A DNA stretch of 64,000 nt from Blasia pusilla (GCA_050084515.1 CM114275.1:15190001-15254000); one strand, 5' to 3'. Shown: positions 19,049 through 30,742, numbered from the stretch's first letter. Numbers and translations are program-made. Notes: generated from the letters alone by a model not told the origin.

Positions 19049-19550
19049 CTGCCACGTAAAGTTTCCCCATTGCCTCATACGGACGGTCCACCAACTGAAC
19101 GAGGAACAAAACTCTTTGTATTTCCCCTCAATCGCATACTTCCTCCACCACATATACAACTCTTCTTGGCACTCCATGGCTTGTTTCAAGGTTTTGCTAT
19201 CCTTGCAACGTTGAAGTAGAGCAACATGCTCTGTTCTCTTAGTCTCCTTGATGCAGGATTTTGTGGAGGCAATCACGGACTGTTTCCAATGGAAAGTATC
19301 AAAATTTTCCTTTTCCAGCTGAACCTCCCCCCCCCCCAAGAACACTTCCTTGATAGCAACCCATCTTGAATGGGCATTGTCCGCCATGAAGCCATATATT
19401 TCAGAAGGAGGTCTTTTATTTTCCTTCACCATCTCCAATAAGAGTAACCAGCACATCTTCAAGCTGCCAACATCTTCCGCTTTCACCTCACAAAAAAAAA
19501 TGGTTTTGAGACCCTTCTCCACATGGTCGTAAACATGTGCGTCCATGGAC
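19049..19550 (-). pseudogene. MULE-C transposase catalytic-core exon (partial)
   Basis: This frame reads FFCEVKAEDVGSLKMCWLLL, then EIYGFMADNAHSRWVAIKEV with FHWKQSV, followed by MECQEELYMWWRKYAIEGKY. It fits the second half of the MULE transposase domain: a W-x-x-(F/L)L helix, an Asp-containing strand (MADN), A-I-x-x-VF, a His before the next helix and a late helical W-rich part. The exon ends GGGGAAACTTTACGTGGCAG at GTGAGTTC, matching the end of exon 1 in MULE-B and F. So in this copy the core sits upstream of the GLNIHKN exon. The 5' side is cut at 19550 by the MULE-D insertion. This is the only trace of the transposase core in the window. Confidence 0.6.
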
Positions 19551-20639
19551 GGGGGCTGGTATTTTGCACGAGAGAGGAAGAGAGGAGAGGAAGAGAGGAG
19601 AGTCTCTCTTTAAAAAAAGTCCCAAATCCGCCTCCTCTCTTCAAAACTTTTTGACATATTTGAAATTTTTGTTTGCTTTCAAATTCATGAAATCTTTAGA
19701 AGAGAGTAGGTAATGGTCCACATTCGGGCCTAAAGAAACCTCCTTTTTCCAGGGGGCGAAAAACAAGTAGACATCATAAGACCACTACAAACATTTTTCC
19801 ATCACTCTCCATGTGAGCCTAAGTTTCTTCACATTGCCTGTCTCAATCTTCAGTAAGCTATGCCCAGGGGTATTTTTGTTGGAGGACCATTGGCAAATAA
19901 TTTGACCAGAAGTAGCAATCTCATCTCAATGAAAGGTTCAAATAAAGACCAACTTTGTGAAATGTGAACACAGGAGATGATAATTGAACCAAAATATTGT
20001 TAGCTGTCTGGAGTAAAGAGGAACCGATGTCCCTTCATTCAGATCCTAAATCTGATAAACCGAGAAGCTGCACCCCTCCCAACCCGTCGGAATTTAACAG
20101 GTTCCAACTCTTGCAACCCGTCGGAATCAGATGGCTAAACCCTTGCAAGCAAGCTCACCATAACAAAGGAAAGATTTTGAGAAGTGATTCCATTCCACCC
20201 TACACCCACGAAAATCCAACTGTTTGGGAATCCGAAATGGCAATCCGACAGGTTATAGGAATCCATCACGTCTTAGAGAAGAAAAGAAGCCTAAGATTGG
20301 TTTGACGATACTAGGGGAATGAGCCAAAAGTGAAGAAGCCCGCCATAATGCCTCAAAATTTGGTCTCCTAGGGAAAGAGTCCGATCACTCAAGCAGCCAA
20401 CCTGTCGGAATCCGACAGCGCTTGCCTGGAAAGGGTTGAAAAGTTGCAGTGGTCAAAAAGTGAAAAGTTGCAACCCGTCGAAATCAGACGGGTTGCAAAA
20501 TAAACATTATGAGTAGCTAGACGAACACAATTGACAAGTCCAAAAAAAATATTCAACAAACTTTCACAAACACCATTATCGTTTGAAAAAATCTCGTCCT
20601 TTATTACATCTGAAGGAAGCTCGGAAATGTACATTTGAT

Positions 20640-20888
20640 CTAGTCTATGATTTCTTGAGCCTCGTCATCTACAAATTTTCTCCTAACTCTCATGGGTTCC
20701 TTTACAAAAGGAATGTCTTGGGATACAAGTGGCTCCTCTAGCCGATTGTAGACGGGGATAAAAAATGCTGGCAAGTTCAAGAGCCTTGCCCCCCCTTTAG
20801 GTACACCATAACGGTCCCATATAACCTGATTTGAGTCCCACCGCCTTCCTCGGCAGTATATCTTGTACGCTTGGAAGGTGACATCCAT
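20640..20888 (-). CDS. MULE-D small conserved exon, open version
   Basis: Open for about 82 codons: MDVTFQAYKIYCRGRRWDSN, VIWDRYGVPKGGARLL, IPVYNRLEEPLVSQDIPFVK and an acidic end DDEAQEIID followed by a stop. It lies about 520 bp downstream of exon 4. It is the least damaged of three versions in the window. No domain recognised. The ATG may not be the true start if this is an exon. Confidence 0.4.
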   Translation of the reverse strand: MDVTFQAYKIYCRGRRWDSNQVIWDRYGVPKGGARLLNLPAFFIPVYNRLEEPLVSQDIPFVKEPMRVRRKFVDDEAQEIID

Positions 20889-21409
20889 CAAGTATCAATA
20901 TGTGCTCCATCCTTGGAAACACCATCATGGCAATCCAATAGGTAGTAGGAATCCAACACGTCTTAGAGAAGAGAAGAAGCCTACGACTTGTTTGACAATA
21001 CTAGGGGAAGGAGCCAAAGTGAAGAAGCCCGCCAGAATGCCTCTAAAGTTGGACTAACAGGGAAAGAGTCCGATCACTCATGCAGCCAACCTGTCGGAAT
21101 CCGACAGGTTGCCTGGAAGTGGTTAAAAAGGTGTAGTGGTCAAAAAATGAAAAGTTACAACCCGTGGGAATCCGACGGGTTGCAAAATAAACTTTCGGAG
21201 TACATAGACGATCACAATCAACAAGAGCAAAAAAGATATTCAACAAACTTTTACAAACACCACCATCGTTCGAAAAAATCTTGTCCTTTATTACATCTAA
21301 AAGAAGCTCGAAACTGTATATTTGATCTATTCTATGAATTCTTTTGCCTCGTCATCAAATAAATCCCTATTCCAAACGTTGCAGTCAAGCTAGGTTCTTG
21401 AGTTCTTTG

Positions 21410-21924
21410 AACTCACTCCTCAGTGTTCGAGAGCTCTTCCAGAATTACTGTCGGCCTTGCCCTCCCCATTTTCGGAATCGTGGGAAGTGACAATGGTGTC
21501 ACTACCAATGTTGGGTCTGGAATCGGAGCTCTCAACTTTCGAGGAGAGTTGAACGCCCCAACTAGCCTGTCGTAATCTGCCTGTGCCTCTTTGCAAAGGT
21601 CAAACACTTGCTGCCTTCCCTCAAGGCAGAGAATGTTCCTGCCACTCTGCCAGGCGCCTCTGATACACACTATTGAAAGGCCACTAAGTCGAACAGCAAG
21701 TCACCCAGCCTTGAGCAGAGCTCGATGAGCGTTTGCATCAGGGCTGGCAACTTTTCCCTTCCTCCAAGTAAGGGAGTACCGTCTTGCATGTAAATTCCCG
21801 AGGGGGAATTGTATAAACTATCTAAGCTGTACCCATCGGAGTATGGATCCACAAGATCTAGGATCTTAAACACCTGGAAGTTGTGCTCGGGCCGAACAAA
21901 GCAGTAAACATAGGAGTGGTCCAT
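21410..21924 (-). pseudogene. MULE-D methyltransferase exon 4 (one frameshift)
   Basis: It starts MDHSYVYCFVRPEHNFQVFK after a TTTACAT-like acceptor and carries LMQTLIELCSRLGDLLFDLV (motifs X and I). After a frameshift near 21670 it continues SGRNILCLEGRQQVFDLC and ends EELSNTEE. The break falls inside motif I, so SAM binding is lost in this copy. Confidence 0.7.
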
Positions 21925-22401
21925 ATGTAAAGAAGCACGTTGGAAACAATGTCAGCAACAAGAAAGAGCTACTTGACCACTGGTCTACTCTCAATATGGT
22001 GACATAATGTGCAACATGTCCCCAAAGAACTTCGCTTAACCCCAGAGAACTTTGTTATAATCCTAACATTGGAGCAACCTGTCGGAGTCCGACGGGGTTG
22101 TTTTACAAGTGTCTTGTGATTTTTCTGTCCATGAGCAACCCATCGGAAGGCGACAGGTTGCTGGCTTCGAGCAGCCCATGGTTGGCTAAGAGCAACTCGT
22201 CGCTTTCAGATGGGTTCCAATATTCCAGATACACAAGGAAAAAGCATAAGCCCAATGGAGACTTACGGTAAATTTGCAACCCATCGCTTTCAGACGGATT
22301 GCACCACCGAAGTCTCTAGCTCAGACAATCTAAAGGGTTGCATGCAAAGATGCAACACGTCGGAGCAAGACAATTTGCATTTGGATTTAGAGCCCTTACC
22401 C

Positions 22402-25400
22402 GAGTTTGATCGGTATCCCAACGTAGAGATTGTGTTCCGTTGTGAAGAGGATTGGAGGTACCGTGTTATACGATGTTAACCATTTAGGCAGATGGTTCGG
22501 GTGCACAATATGCCTGCAGTATTCAAAATAGTCACCCACATCAACGGCAAGATGCGCACCCCAAAATCACGGATCGGAGTGGGTACTCGTTCTTGATGAT
22601 CCACGATTGCGACGTCCTCCACTTCAGCGACCTCTTGACGCAATGGAGGTTGAAGAGCTCGTCCTCGCTCCCTCCTGTCAAAACTAAGAAACATTTTTGT
22701 CATTGAGAGCACGATTTGGTCATAAGAAAGAGGGACATTGTAATGTACAAGTGTTTCTAGTTTATAGTCATTTTAGTAAGTTCGATCCCCAAGAGGATCA
22801 TTGTTTGATGAAAAGAGAGTTCTGAATTACAATTCTGTTGTAGTAGTTGTATTTAAATGTGTGTGAGTTATATTCAATGTCTTATCAATACCTTCTGATC
22901 TTTCTTAGTACCAAAGGATCCTTTCTCGATTCTCTCTAGTGGAATTGATAGCATGTTCAGGTAGATTTTCCTCTCGACATCAAGAAACCTCACAGAGATC
23001 TCAACACAAAAGCTGGCTTCTCCTACTTTCGGAACTCAATCCGTCTTGGCAGGTTACTCTCTGTCAAACAGATTTCCTACAACTCATGTTGATTATTTCA
23101 CTGATGAGAAAGGTTCGCCTGATTCACTTTTCACTCTGTAGACCCAAAAAGAATACTCAGACATAAGCATCGCACATCAGAATAAATGAATGATTGCTTT
23201 ACTACTCCATCAAGAACGAGAAAGCTTCGAAGTGTATACAAGCTCAAGAGGGTACTTCTCTCTTGCTCGGACCATTCCTACAACATAAGGACTACCAATT
23301 TGATACAAAGGGTTGCGCCCTTTCCTAGTCTAAATGTTTTAATATGTGTCTCTTGAAATCACAGTCCTTCTTAGCTTCGCTTCGTTGGACTTCAGGAGGA
23401 CAAAGTACTCCATGCTTCGTTCTTATCTCCTGTGCTTCGCGCTTTGTTAAAGAGCGAAGTACTTCTTCCTTCTTTTCTTCTTGATGCTTCGTTATGTAGC
23501 AAAGCACTTCAAAAATAGAGCTTCGTACATCTTGGTTGAGCTTCGTTAAGCTTCGTTAAGCTTCGTTCTGATTCTTGAGACTTCGTTATTGCGTTTTCCT
23601 CTCCTCTAAGGCAAATCCTTGATCTTCCATCTCTTTGCCTTGTCCCAAGAGCTTCGTGATTCACTTATTCTTCCTCATCATAATAAATAATCATAATCAA
23701 AATCATAATATACAAGAGTCTTCGTTGAATAAAAAGATATATTCTTCAAGATTACAAAATTGTGGGTATCAAAGACATTCCAGTCTGGGACCCCGTCGGA
23801 CGGATTCTCGTCCCACAAGCGTGACCCCGAGGGCAAATCAGCGACGAGGAGATCCACCGCCACCTCTTGGACCTCCCCATGGACCATCTAGGGAGCATGC
23901 CCATTTCGTTGAAGCGCCGTCCCAACGTTGTCAATTTCTCAATGGCAGGTGTTGACGCTTGTGAACTGAAACTTTTCAACTCATCGAGAAGATTACTGCG
24001 CTGAATGATGACGCTTGTCCGGGTCGTTGTTTCTCTATGTCTTCCCAAGGATGATGGAGTGTATTCCACATCCTGGTCTGCTCCCTGGGACAACCCTAGC
24101 GCCTCTCGCTTCCGCTTCTCCCGAGTCTGCGGTCGGCTTGTTGGGGTCTCTATTACCTCAGACTCTGGTGGATTTTTTTTTGCGGAGGACCTGGTCCAAC
24201 CCTCTCTCCCCGCTCGCCCGGACGATTCTGCCTCTCTTTGGGAAGACTCGGCCTTGGAATTCTTTGATCCCCTCGCCTTGGCTTTGAGACCCGCTGTAGA
24301 TTTATCCTTAGCGGTGACGACCTTGGACACCAACTCTGCTGTCTCGAGGGCTTACTCCTCCGCATCTCCTTCGAAAAAGTCTTCAGCCTGCACAAAATTG
24401 GGGATGTCGTCCCTACCTGCGATCACTGCATCATAGAGCAGGCGTAGATTTTTCTCGGTTATGTCCTCAGGGTCGTTGAAGTCAGCCAGATCGGGCAATT
24501 CTCCACCTCCCAGTTGGACATGCTTTGAGCCATCTCCATGTCGTACATGGAAAATATCTCTCCATCAGGCGGAGAAGCCCACAGTTTGCAGGCTACCGGT
24601 ATTTTTTGCCATGTACCTACATTCTTACAATGGACGAGGTACCTGAACACCATCCGTTGGGCAGCTCTTAGTCGAGATGCATCGGCCGCCTGCTTGTGAA
24701 GATCTTGCTTCTTCTTTGCGAAATCCCTTTTTTTCGCCTCTATTTCTTCATCAAGGTCTGCCTGAGGGAGGATGCGATCCTTGAACATCGTCCCGAAGCC
24801 TAGGTTTTTTATGGGCTTGTCCCGCATGTCATCCAACCAAAGTTCAAAATCTTCAGCACTCTCCAGGTTTGCTTCCTCCGAAACTGGCTCTATTCTTTTC
24901 AGCTCCGCTTGGAGACCCACGAGCATGGACTTCCCAAGAAGCGGCAATGCGTCCCAAAATGACCATTCACGGAGCCAGTGGGAGATCACTGGATCAGAGA
25001 CACCCGGAGGATGGTGTGCCGCCCTCTTTTGGGCCTCTATACCCTTGAAATTGATTTTCATCAACCGGATTCTCCTAAATTCCGAAATTCCAGACAAAGC
25101 AAATCGATGGACGCGGTCGAGAGATACTTTCTCCCCAATCCGACCTTGCGGATCTTCATCCCTCTTCCGCTGGCACTTGATTATCGCCTCCAGCTCCTTG
25201 TAGAAATCGGGGCCAAGTTTGGGGTTGAGAATGGCGATGTAGCGCTGCATCTCGCTTGCCGTGTACTTCGTAGCTGTAGATACTGTAGCTTGGATGAATG
25301 TAGCACGCTCAGACACAGACACTTTCTCCCTCCGCTCCAGCTCCAATGGAGCGCTCTTCTTGGCGGCCTGTATCTTCGACCAGCAAAGGATTGTCACGGT

Positions 25401-25588
25401 TGCATCTTGGGAAATAAATGTATTTGCCCAAGTCTCTTTTTTTTTTTTTAGCATCCTTTGCCAGCATCTCATTTACAAGGGCGTCGCCCAAGAACCCCTT
25501 GTACTCTGCCGGGTGCGTCGTTAACATTTTCTTCATCCGATCGCAATCATGGATCCAGTGGTGGGTGACATTCCCCTCCGATCCAATC
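22402..25588 (-). pseudogene. MULE-D methyltransferase exon 3, interrupted by a solo LTR
   Basis: The longest open run (25472-24459) covers FISQDATVTILCWSKIQAAK through HHPPGVSDPVISHWLREW to MFKDRILPQADLDEE. A T run at 25438-25449 shifts the frame at the start and another shift follows PIWL near 24480. The linker and VDLLVADLPSGSRLWDENPS follow, again with DLPS. The gypsy LTR at 22739-23773 splits the codons after DWNV. The donor side also has about 150 extra bases relative to B (about 22411-22560). Confidence 0.7.
22739..23773 (-). mobile_element. Solo gypsy LTR in MULE-D
   Basis: The ends are TGTAATGTAC and GGGTATCAAA on the plus strand, matching gypsy3's LTR in inverted orientation. It is flanked by GACAT on both sides (22734-22738 and 23774-23778). 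The paralogous empty site in MULE-F near 53996 reads AGAGGGACATTCCAGTC. There is no internal sequence, so LTR-LTR recombination removed the rest. GCTTCGTTAA repeats lie near 23540. Confidence 0.9.
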
Positions 25589-25619
25589 CTGCACATCCAA
25601 ACTCAATATCAGAATTTTT

Positions 25620-25905
25620 GCAAGCTACATGGGTTCTTGCAACCCATCGGACTCCGACAGGTAGTCACAGCTCATGGTCAGAATGGTAGCTACGAGCTAA
25701 ATTTTGTAACCCATCGGAAGTCTGACGGATTGCATTCAGATTTGTGATTGCCTAGTTTCAACCCGTCGGACTCCAACGGGTTGTCAGATAATTTATATTT
25801 AGAGAATTGTCTCCGCTAGAAAAGTGAACATATCAACCCGTCGGAGTCCAATAGGTTGCGCAATTTCAATTAAAGCTGCAATTTGATGCCAAAAATCAAA
25901 CTCCC
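25620..25905. repeat. MULE-D intron 2 single palindromes
   Basis: Palindromes with flanks as in copies B and F lie near 25637-25664, 25708-25735, 25757-25785 and 25833-25860. Each is followed by its own unique spacer, so they predate the split of the copies. Confidence 0.6.
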
Positions 25906-25934
25906 CTACTCCGATTACCTTCCTGTGTAAGCAA

Positions 25935-26236
25935 ATGCAACCTTTCGGACTCCGACGAGTTGCTTTCGGCCAAAAACATCCAAAAATAGTGGCTAGTCAA
26001 GCAACTTGTCGGACTCCGACGAGTTTCTTTCTTCCAAAAACATCCAAAAATAGCGGCCAGTTGAGCAACTTGTCGGACTCCGACGAGTTGCTTTCGGCCA
26101 AAAACATCCTAAACCAATGGTCAGTCGAACAACTCGTCGGACTCCGACGAGTTGATTTCGGCCAAAAACATCCTAAAAAGGCGGCCAGTCGAGCAACTCG
26201 TCGGACTCCGACGAGTTGCTTTCGGCCAAAAACATC
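25935..26236. repeat. Array of five palindrome units (about 64 bp each)
   Basis: Each unit is a GCAACTCGTCGGA / TCCGACGAGTTGC palindrome plus TTTCGGCCAAAAACATCC and a short GCGGCCAGTCGA spacer. The unit at 26193-26219 is a perfect 27-bp palindrome. MULE-F has five units at 56190-56430 and MULE-B about three. Confidence 0.85.
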
Positions 26237-26237
26237 A

Positions 26238-26634
26238 TGTTGGATTCTCAACATCCACTTCTCTAAGCACCATTAATCTGATCGGCCCCCTTGTATGAGG
26301 AGAAACCTAGATTGATGGTTCCGACTTAGACGTCGAAGGAGTCATAGTAATATGACGTAGGTGGTTTTAGGAGTAGCGTTACTAGGTTTATCTAACCCTA
26401 TATTGCATCAAGGTGCGGGGCACCCTGATGCAATATAGGGTTATAGGAAGAAAAATTGGTAAAAACCCTAGTTTTTCCGATTAGTCAAATAGTCCAGAGC
26501 CGCAGCGGTAGCGCATTCTCGTATGTCGAGTTATCTCCATGTTCAGGTTCCATCGAAGCTCTTCTGTGAGCACACGGACGGACTAGGCCACTTTGTATCT
26601 CTAAGTTTTGTAAATATTTCAGTGATTTCGTCAC
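26238..26634 (+). repeat. Copia1 5' LTR, 3' end deleted
   Basis: It aligns to the LTRs at 30743 and 48272 until TTTCGTCACT near 26634. The TTTCTGTTTTCTCACA end and the TGGTATCAGAGC primer site present in copia2 are replaced by about a dozen bases. A 24-nt inverted repeat lies at 26393-26443. Confidence 0.75.
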
Positions 26635-26691
26635 TGAAATTTGAGTACTTTGTATTTGGCGATCTAGTGTGTTTGCACAAAATCTTGAGAG

Positions 26692-27595
26692 ATGGCTACT
26701 TCTTTGTCAGTTCATGCTCGCCCTCCTCCGCTGGTTGAAGGGAAGTTAGATGGGTCTAACTATACGTTGTGGAAGTTAAAAATGAGAACTATCCTCGAAT
26801 CATTTGAGATCTGGGAAACGGCCACAGGGGTCGATTCAAATCCACAAGCTACTTTGAGTTATGCATGTTCATCTTCATCTAGGGATATCGATCATGTTGT
26901 ATTGTTGGCATGGAGACGCAGAAACGCTGATGCTCTGTATGTGATTGTCACGAATGTAACTGATTCTGTCATGACTCTCATTCAACATACAACCACTGCT
27001 GAGGCGTGGAACATTTTGAAGAATGAGTATGAAACGAGGAATGAGACTCGGATTCAGAATATGGAGAATCAGCTTACGTCCGAGAAATTTTCAGAAGGAG
27101 AAAGCGCGGAGCAATTTTTGACAAGGATCAAGAATCTTCAAGATCAGATGGCGTCCGTAGGAATTTCAAAGTCTAGCAAAGATTTGGCACGTCGGTGCAT
27201 AGGATTTTGCCTCCAAGGTATGACAGTTTGGTCACTGCATTGAATACTCAAGTAAGACCCACGCCGCTTACTTTTGAACAATTTAGTGCAATGTTGGTAG
27301 AAGAGGAAATGCGCTTCAAAGCAAGAGAGGGAAGTGATGCAAAGCATTTCTTCGCCAACGTCTGAGAGAGGTAGAAATCAGGATTACAGCTCAAATGTCA
27401 AGAAGAAATTTCCAAGAAAAGCCTTCAAATGCTTTTATTGTGGTAAGCTAGGTCATCTTATCAAAGATTGTAGAAAAAGGAGTCAGGATGAGAAGAACGG
27501 TTGTTTAAGACCTAAGAAGGAGTCTGGAAATTCTGTAGAACTAGGAGAACATGAAGTAGATGCTTGGGTAGCAATAGAAGACTTTTGCACATAGG
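26692..27595 (+). pseudogene. Copia1 gag (frameshifted)
   Basis: It begins MATSLSVHARPPPLVEGKLD with LDGSNYTLWKLKMRTILES, typical of the copia UBN2/gag domain. After a frameshift near 27205 it carries a CCHC zinc knuckle, CFYCGKLGHLIKDC, near 27430-27470. The frame ends at TAG 27593-27595. Gag would form the cytoplasmic particle and bind the RNA. Confidence 0.8.
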
Positions 27596-30500
27596 CAGAA
27601 AATTCCACTAAGTCAAAGAGTGAAGATGCATGGGTGCTCGATAGTGGAGCATCCAGGCATATGACCAATCATAAGGATTGGTATAGCTCCTTCACTGACC
27701 TCTCAGAGCCCATCGTTGTTACTGTTGGGAATAATGCAAAGTGCCCTGTAGAAGGAAAAGGCACAATTTCTTTAGTCTCACAAAAAGGAGATGAAAAGAA
27801 GTTAACTGATGTACTGTACGTACCAGAGTTGAAGCAAAATTTGATTTCAGTGGCAGTATTATGTGATCGTGACCTAGGAGTTCGCTTCAAGAAAACGGGA
27901 GCAGTTATTGAGGATGCCAATGGGAAAGTAGTGGATGAAGGTATACGACGTGGAAATATCTATGAGTTGTATGCTTTCACGACAAGTGTAGGTACAGATC
28001 TTAGTAGCAGTAAGTTGTAGCATGAAAGATTTGGTCATCTAAGCTTTCCCTTACTAAGTCAGATGCAGAAATCTGGCATGGTTGCTGATTTACCAACAAT
28101 TTCTGGAGTGTCGGATACTTGTGAAGCTTGTATGATGGGCAAGCAACACCGACAACCATTTCCACTGAGTCCAACAATAGAGCAAAGGCTCCTCTAGAGT
28201 TGATACATGGTGACCTCTATAGTAAAATGAGAACAGTGGCATTAGGTGGTTCTTCCTACTTCTTTTTAGTTGTCGATGATTATAGTAGGAAGATGTGGGT
28301 GTATTTCCTTCATGATAAGGCAAGTGCTTTTGGAAAATTTGAAGTATGGCACAAGCTGGTTGAGAATGAGACAGGAAAGAAGGTACAAAAGCTTCGGACC
28401 GATCAAGGAGGAGAATTCTTATCAACAGAATTCAACAAATATTTGGGGGAGCATGGAATCAAGCGACTGTTAACCACGGCACATACACCACAACAAAATG
28501 GAGTTATTGAGCGTCGAAACCGTACAGTGGTGGAGATGGCAAGATGTATGATGAAAGCAAAAGGTTTGACGGAAGGGTTTTGGGCTGAAGCTGTTAATAC
28601 TGCCGTATACATTCTAAATAGAAGTGCTACCAAGTCAGTGCAAGGCATGAATCCTCATCAATCATACTCAGGTAAGGTACCATCAGTTCAACATTTCAGG
28701 ACTTTTGGTAGTGAGTGTTTTGTACATATTCCTGAAGCATCGAGGACCAAGCTGGAGTCCAAGAGCAGGAAGTGCATCTTTATGGGATATAGTGATGAGT
28801 CTAAAGCTTATCGCCTTTGGTGTCCTGAGGAAAAGAAGATGCTTGTGAGTCGTGATGTGGTGTTCCAGGAACAGCCTCGTCAAGTGGCGGATATCACTGG
28901 TTTGTCCACATTATCATCAAACGAAGAGATAACCCAACAGAGCACACCACCACTGTTTACACCATATCATCAAGAAGAAGAATTTGGTGATGATTACAAA
29001 GAGCAACCTACTCTTCCACTACGGTCGTCATACCCTAAGTGGATAAAGCAGCTCTTGGATGGTAAGGATCCACCAGCAACTGATGAAGTTATTACACATC
29101 CAAGGAGATCCAAGAGACTAGAGGAGCAGAATAGAGCTTCCGCACATCTCATCAACATGGCCTTGATGACAGAGGTCTTGAAGGTGGAAGAGCCATCATG
29201 CTTGGATGAGGCCCTTGCTCATCCTCAATGGAGAGAGGCCATGCAGATGGAGATGGACGCTATTAAGAGAAATGAAACTTGGACTTTGGTTGAAAAGCCA
29301 AAGGACAGGAAGATAATACGCACCAAGTGGGTGTACAAGACCAAGTACAAGTCGGACAGTACATTGGATAAATTCAAAGCGAGGTTGGTTGCACAAGGAT
29401 GCTAAAAAATGGAAGGTTTTGACTACTATGAGACTTTTGCTCCTACTGCAAGGATGACAACCATTCGAATTGTTGTAGCGGTTGTAGGAACAAGACGTTG
29501 GCCTGTATACCAATACGATGTGAAGTCTGCCTTTCTGAATGGGAGTCTCAAGGAGGAGGTATATGTTTCTCAACCACCAGGTTTTGAGATACCCGGATCA
29601 GAAGAGAAATTTTGTTTACTTCATCGAGCATTGTATGGGTTGAAGCAAGCCCCAAGGATATAGTATCAACAAATAGATACATTCTTTCGAGAGAAGGGTC
29701 TCATCAAGAGTCCGTCAGAAGCAAATTTGTATGTGTTTTGCGAAGATGGGATGTATATGTTGATAGTCCTATATGTGGATGATCTTATCATCACAGGAGA
29801 CCACAGTAAGAAAATAGAGGAAATGAAGGGAGTGTTGAAATCTGAGTTTGATATGTCATATTTAGGTCTTTTGCACTACTTTATAGGGCTGGAAATTCGG
29901 CAACACTCAGATTCTATTTTTCTCTCTAAGCAGAAGTATGCTAGAGAAATCTTGAAGGCATTCGGGATGACTGAGTATAAGGCAGTGGTCTTGCCAATGG
30001 AGGTAGAATTCAAACTCTCGATGGAGGATGTTTCACCATTGGTAGATGAAAAGTTGTACACAAAGCTTGTAGGCAATTTGATATTTTTGTGTAACACTAG
30101 ACCATATATTAGTTTCGTTGTGGGAGTGTTGAGTAGGTTCTCAACTAAGCCTCGTGAGAACCATTGGAAGGCAGGGATGCATGTGTTGAAGTACATCAAA
30201 GGAACTATCGAGTACGGCATCACCTATGGAGCACGGACATAAATGACACGTTTTTGTGACTCGGATTGGGAAGGAGATTCAGATTCTCGAAGATCAGTTT
30301 TGGGTTATTTCTTCTTGGTAGGATCAGGTGTGGTGTCATGGGTCAGCAAGAAGCAACCTACAGTGGCTCTTTCTTCTACCGAGGCAAAGTACAAGGCGGC
30401 TTGTTATGCTTCTTGTGAAGGAGTATGGTTGAGATGGATATTGGAGGACATAGGAGAAGCACCAGAAAATGTTATTGTAATGTGGTGTGACAATCAAAGT

Positions 30501-30713
30501 TGCATTGCCATAGCACATAATCTTGTGTTTCATGCTCGTACGAAGCACATAGAGATCCAGTATCACTTTGTTTGTGAATTGATCGAGAGAGGGGTTTTGA
30601 AGTTAGTCTATTGTCCAACAGAGGATAACCGTGCAGACATCTTCAGGAAAGCTTTGAGCGGAGATCAGCTTCACCGACATCTGAAGGGTCTTGGCATAGG
30701 TCCAAGACAGTAG
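27596..30713 (+). pseudogene. Copia1 pol: protease, integrase, RT, RNase H (broken)
   Basis: Protease DSGASRHMT lies near 27640. Integrase follows with VVDDYSRKMWVYF, RTDQGGEF and NGVIERRNRT (Asp, Asp and Glu kept). Reverse transcriptase has [19 protein letters not shown] and the YVDDLIITG catalytic motif near 29773. RNase H has DSDWEGDSDSRRS, ALSSTEAKYKA and WCDNQSCIA. Breaks are TAG for Trp at 28018-28020 and near 29661, a shift near 28165, TAA at 29403-29405 and TAA at 30241-30243. Confidence 0.85.
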
Positions 30714-30730
30714 TCCACATGAGAGTGGAT

Positions 30731-30742
30731 ATTTAGGGGGGG
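30731..30742 (+). promoter_or_regulatory. Copia1 polypurine tract
   Basis: TTTAGGGGGGG-type purine run directly before the 3' LTR start. Copia2 has TTGAGGGGGG at the same point (about 53630-53642). Confidence 0.7.

Larger units (their letters stand above)
19551..26237. mobile_element. MULE-D: left arm with methyltransferase gene, truncated by copia1
   Basis: The left end GGGGGCTGGTATTTTGCACG with GAGAGGA repeats (19551-19660) matches MULE-B. The flanking nine bases TCCATGGAC (19542-19550) should be half of a target duplication. Downstream come the subterminal region, the small exon (20640-20891), methyltransferase exon 4 and exon 3, and the palindrome array of intron 2. At 26238 the sequence passes directly into the copia1 LTR. 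Exons 1-2, the promoter, the SWIM gene and the right end are missing. Confidence 0.75.

Noticed and set aside
26497-26570. A tRNA gene in the copia LTR
   Set aside because: Only a D-arm-like stretch is present. No acceptor stem pairing or convincing T-arm can be drawn.
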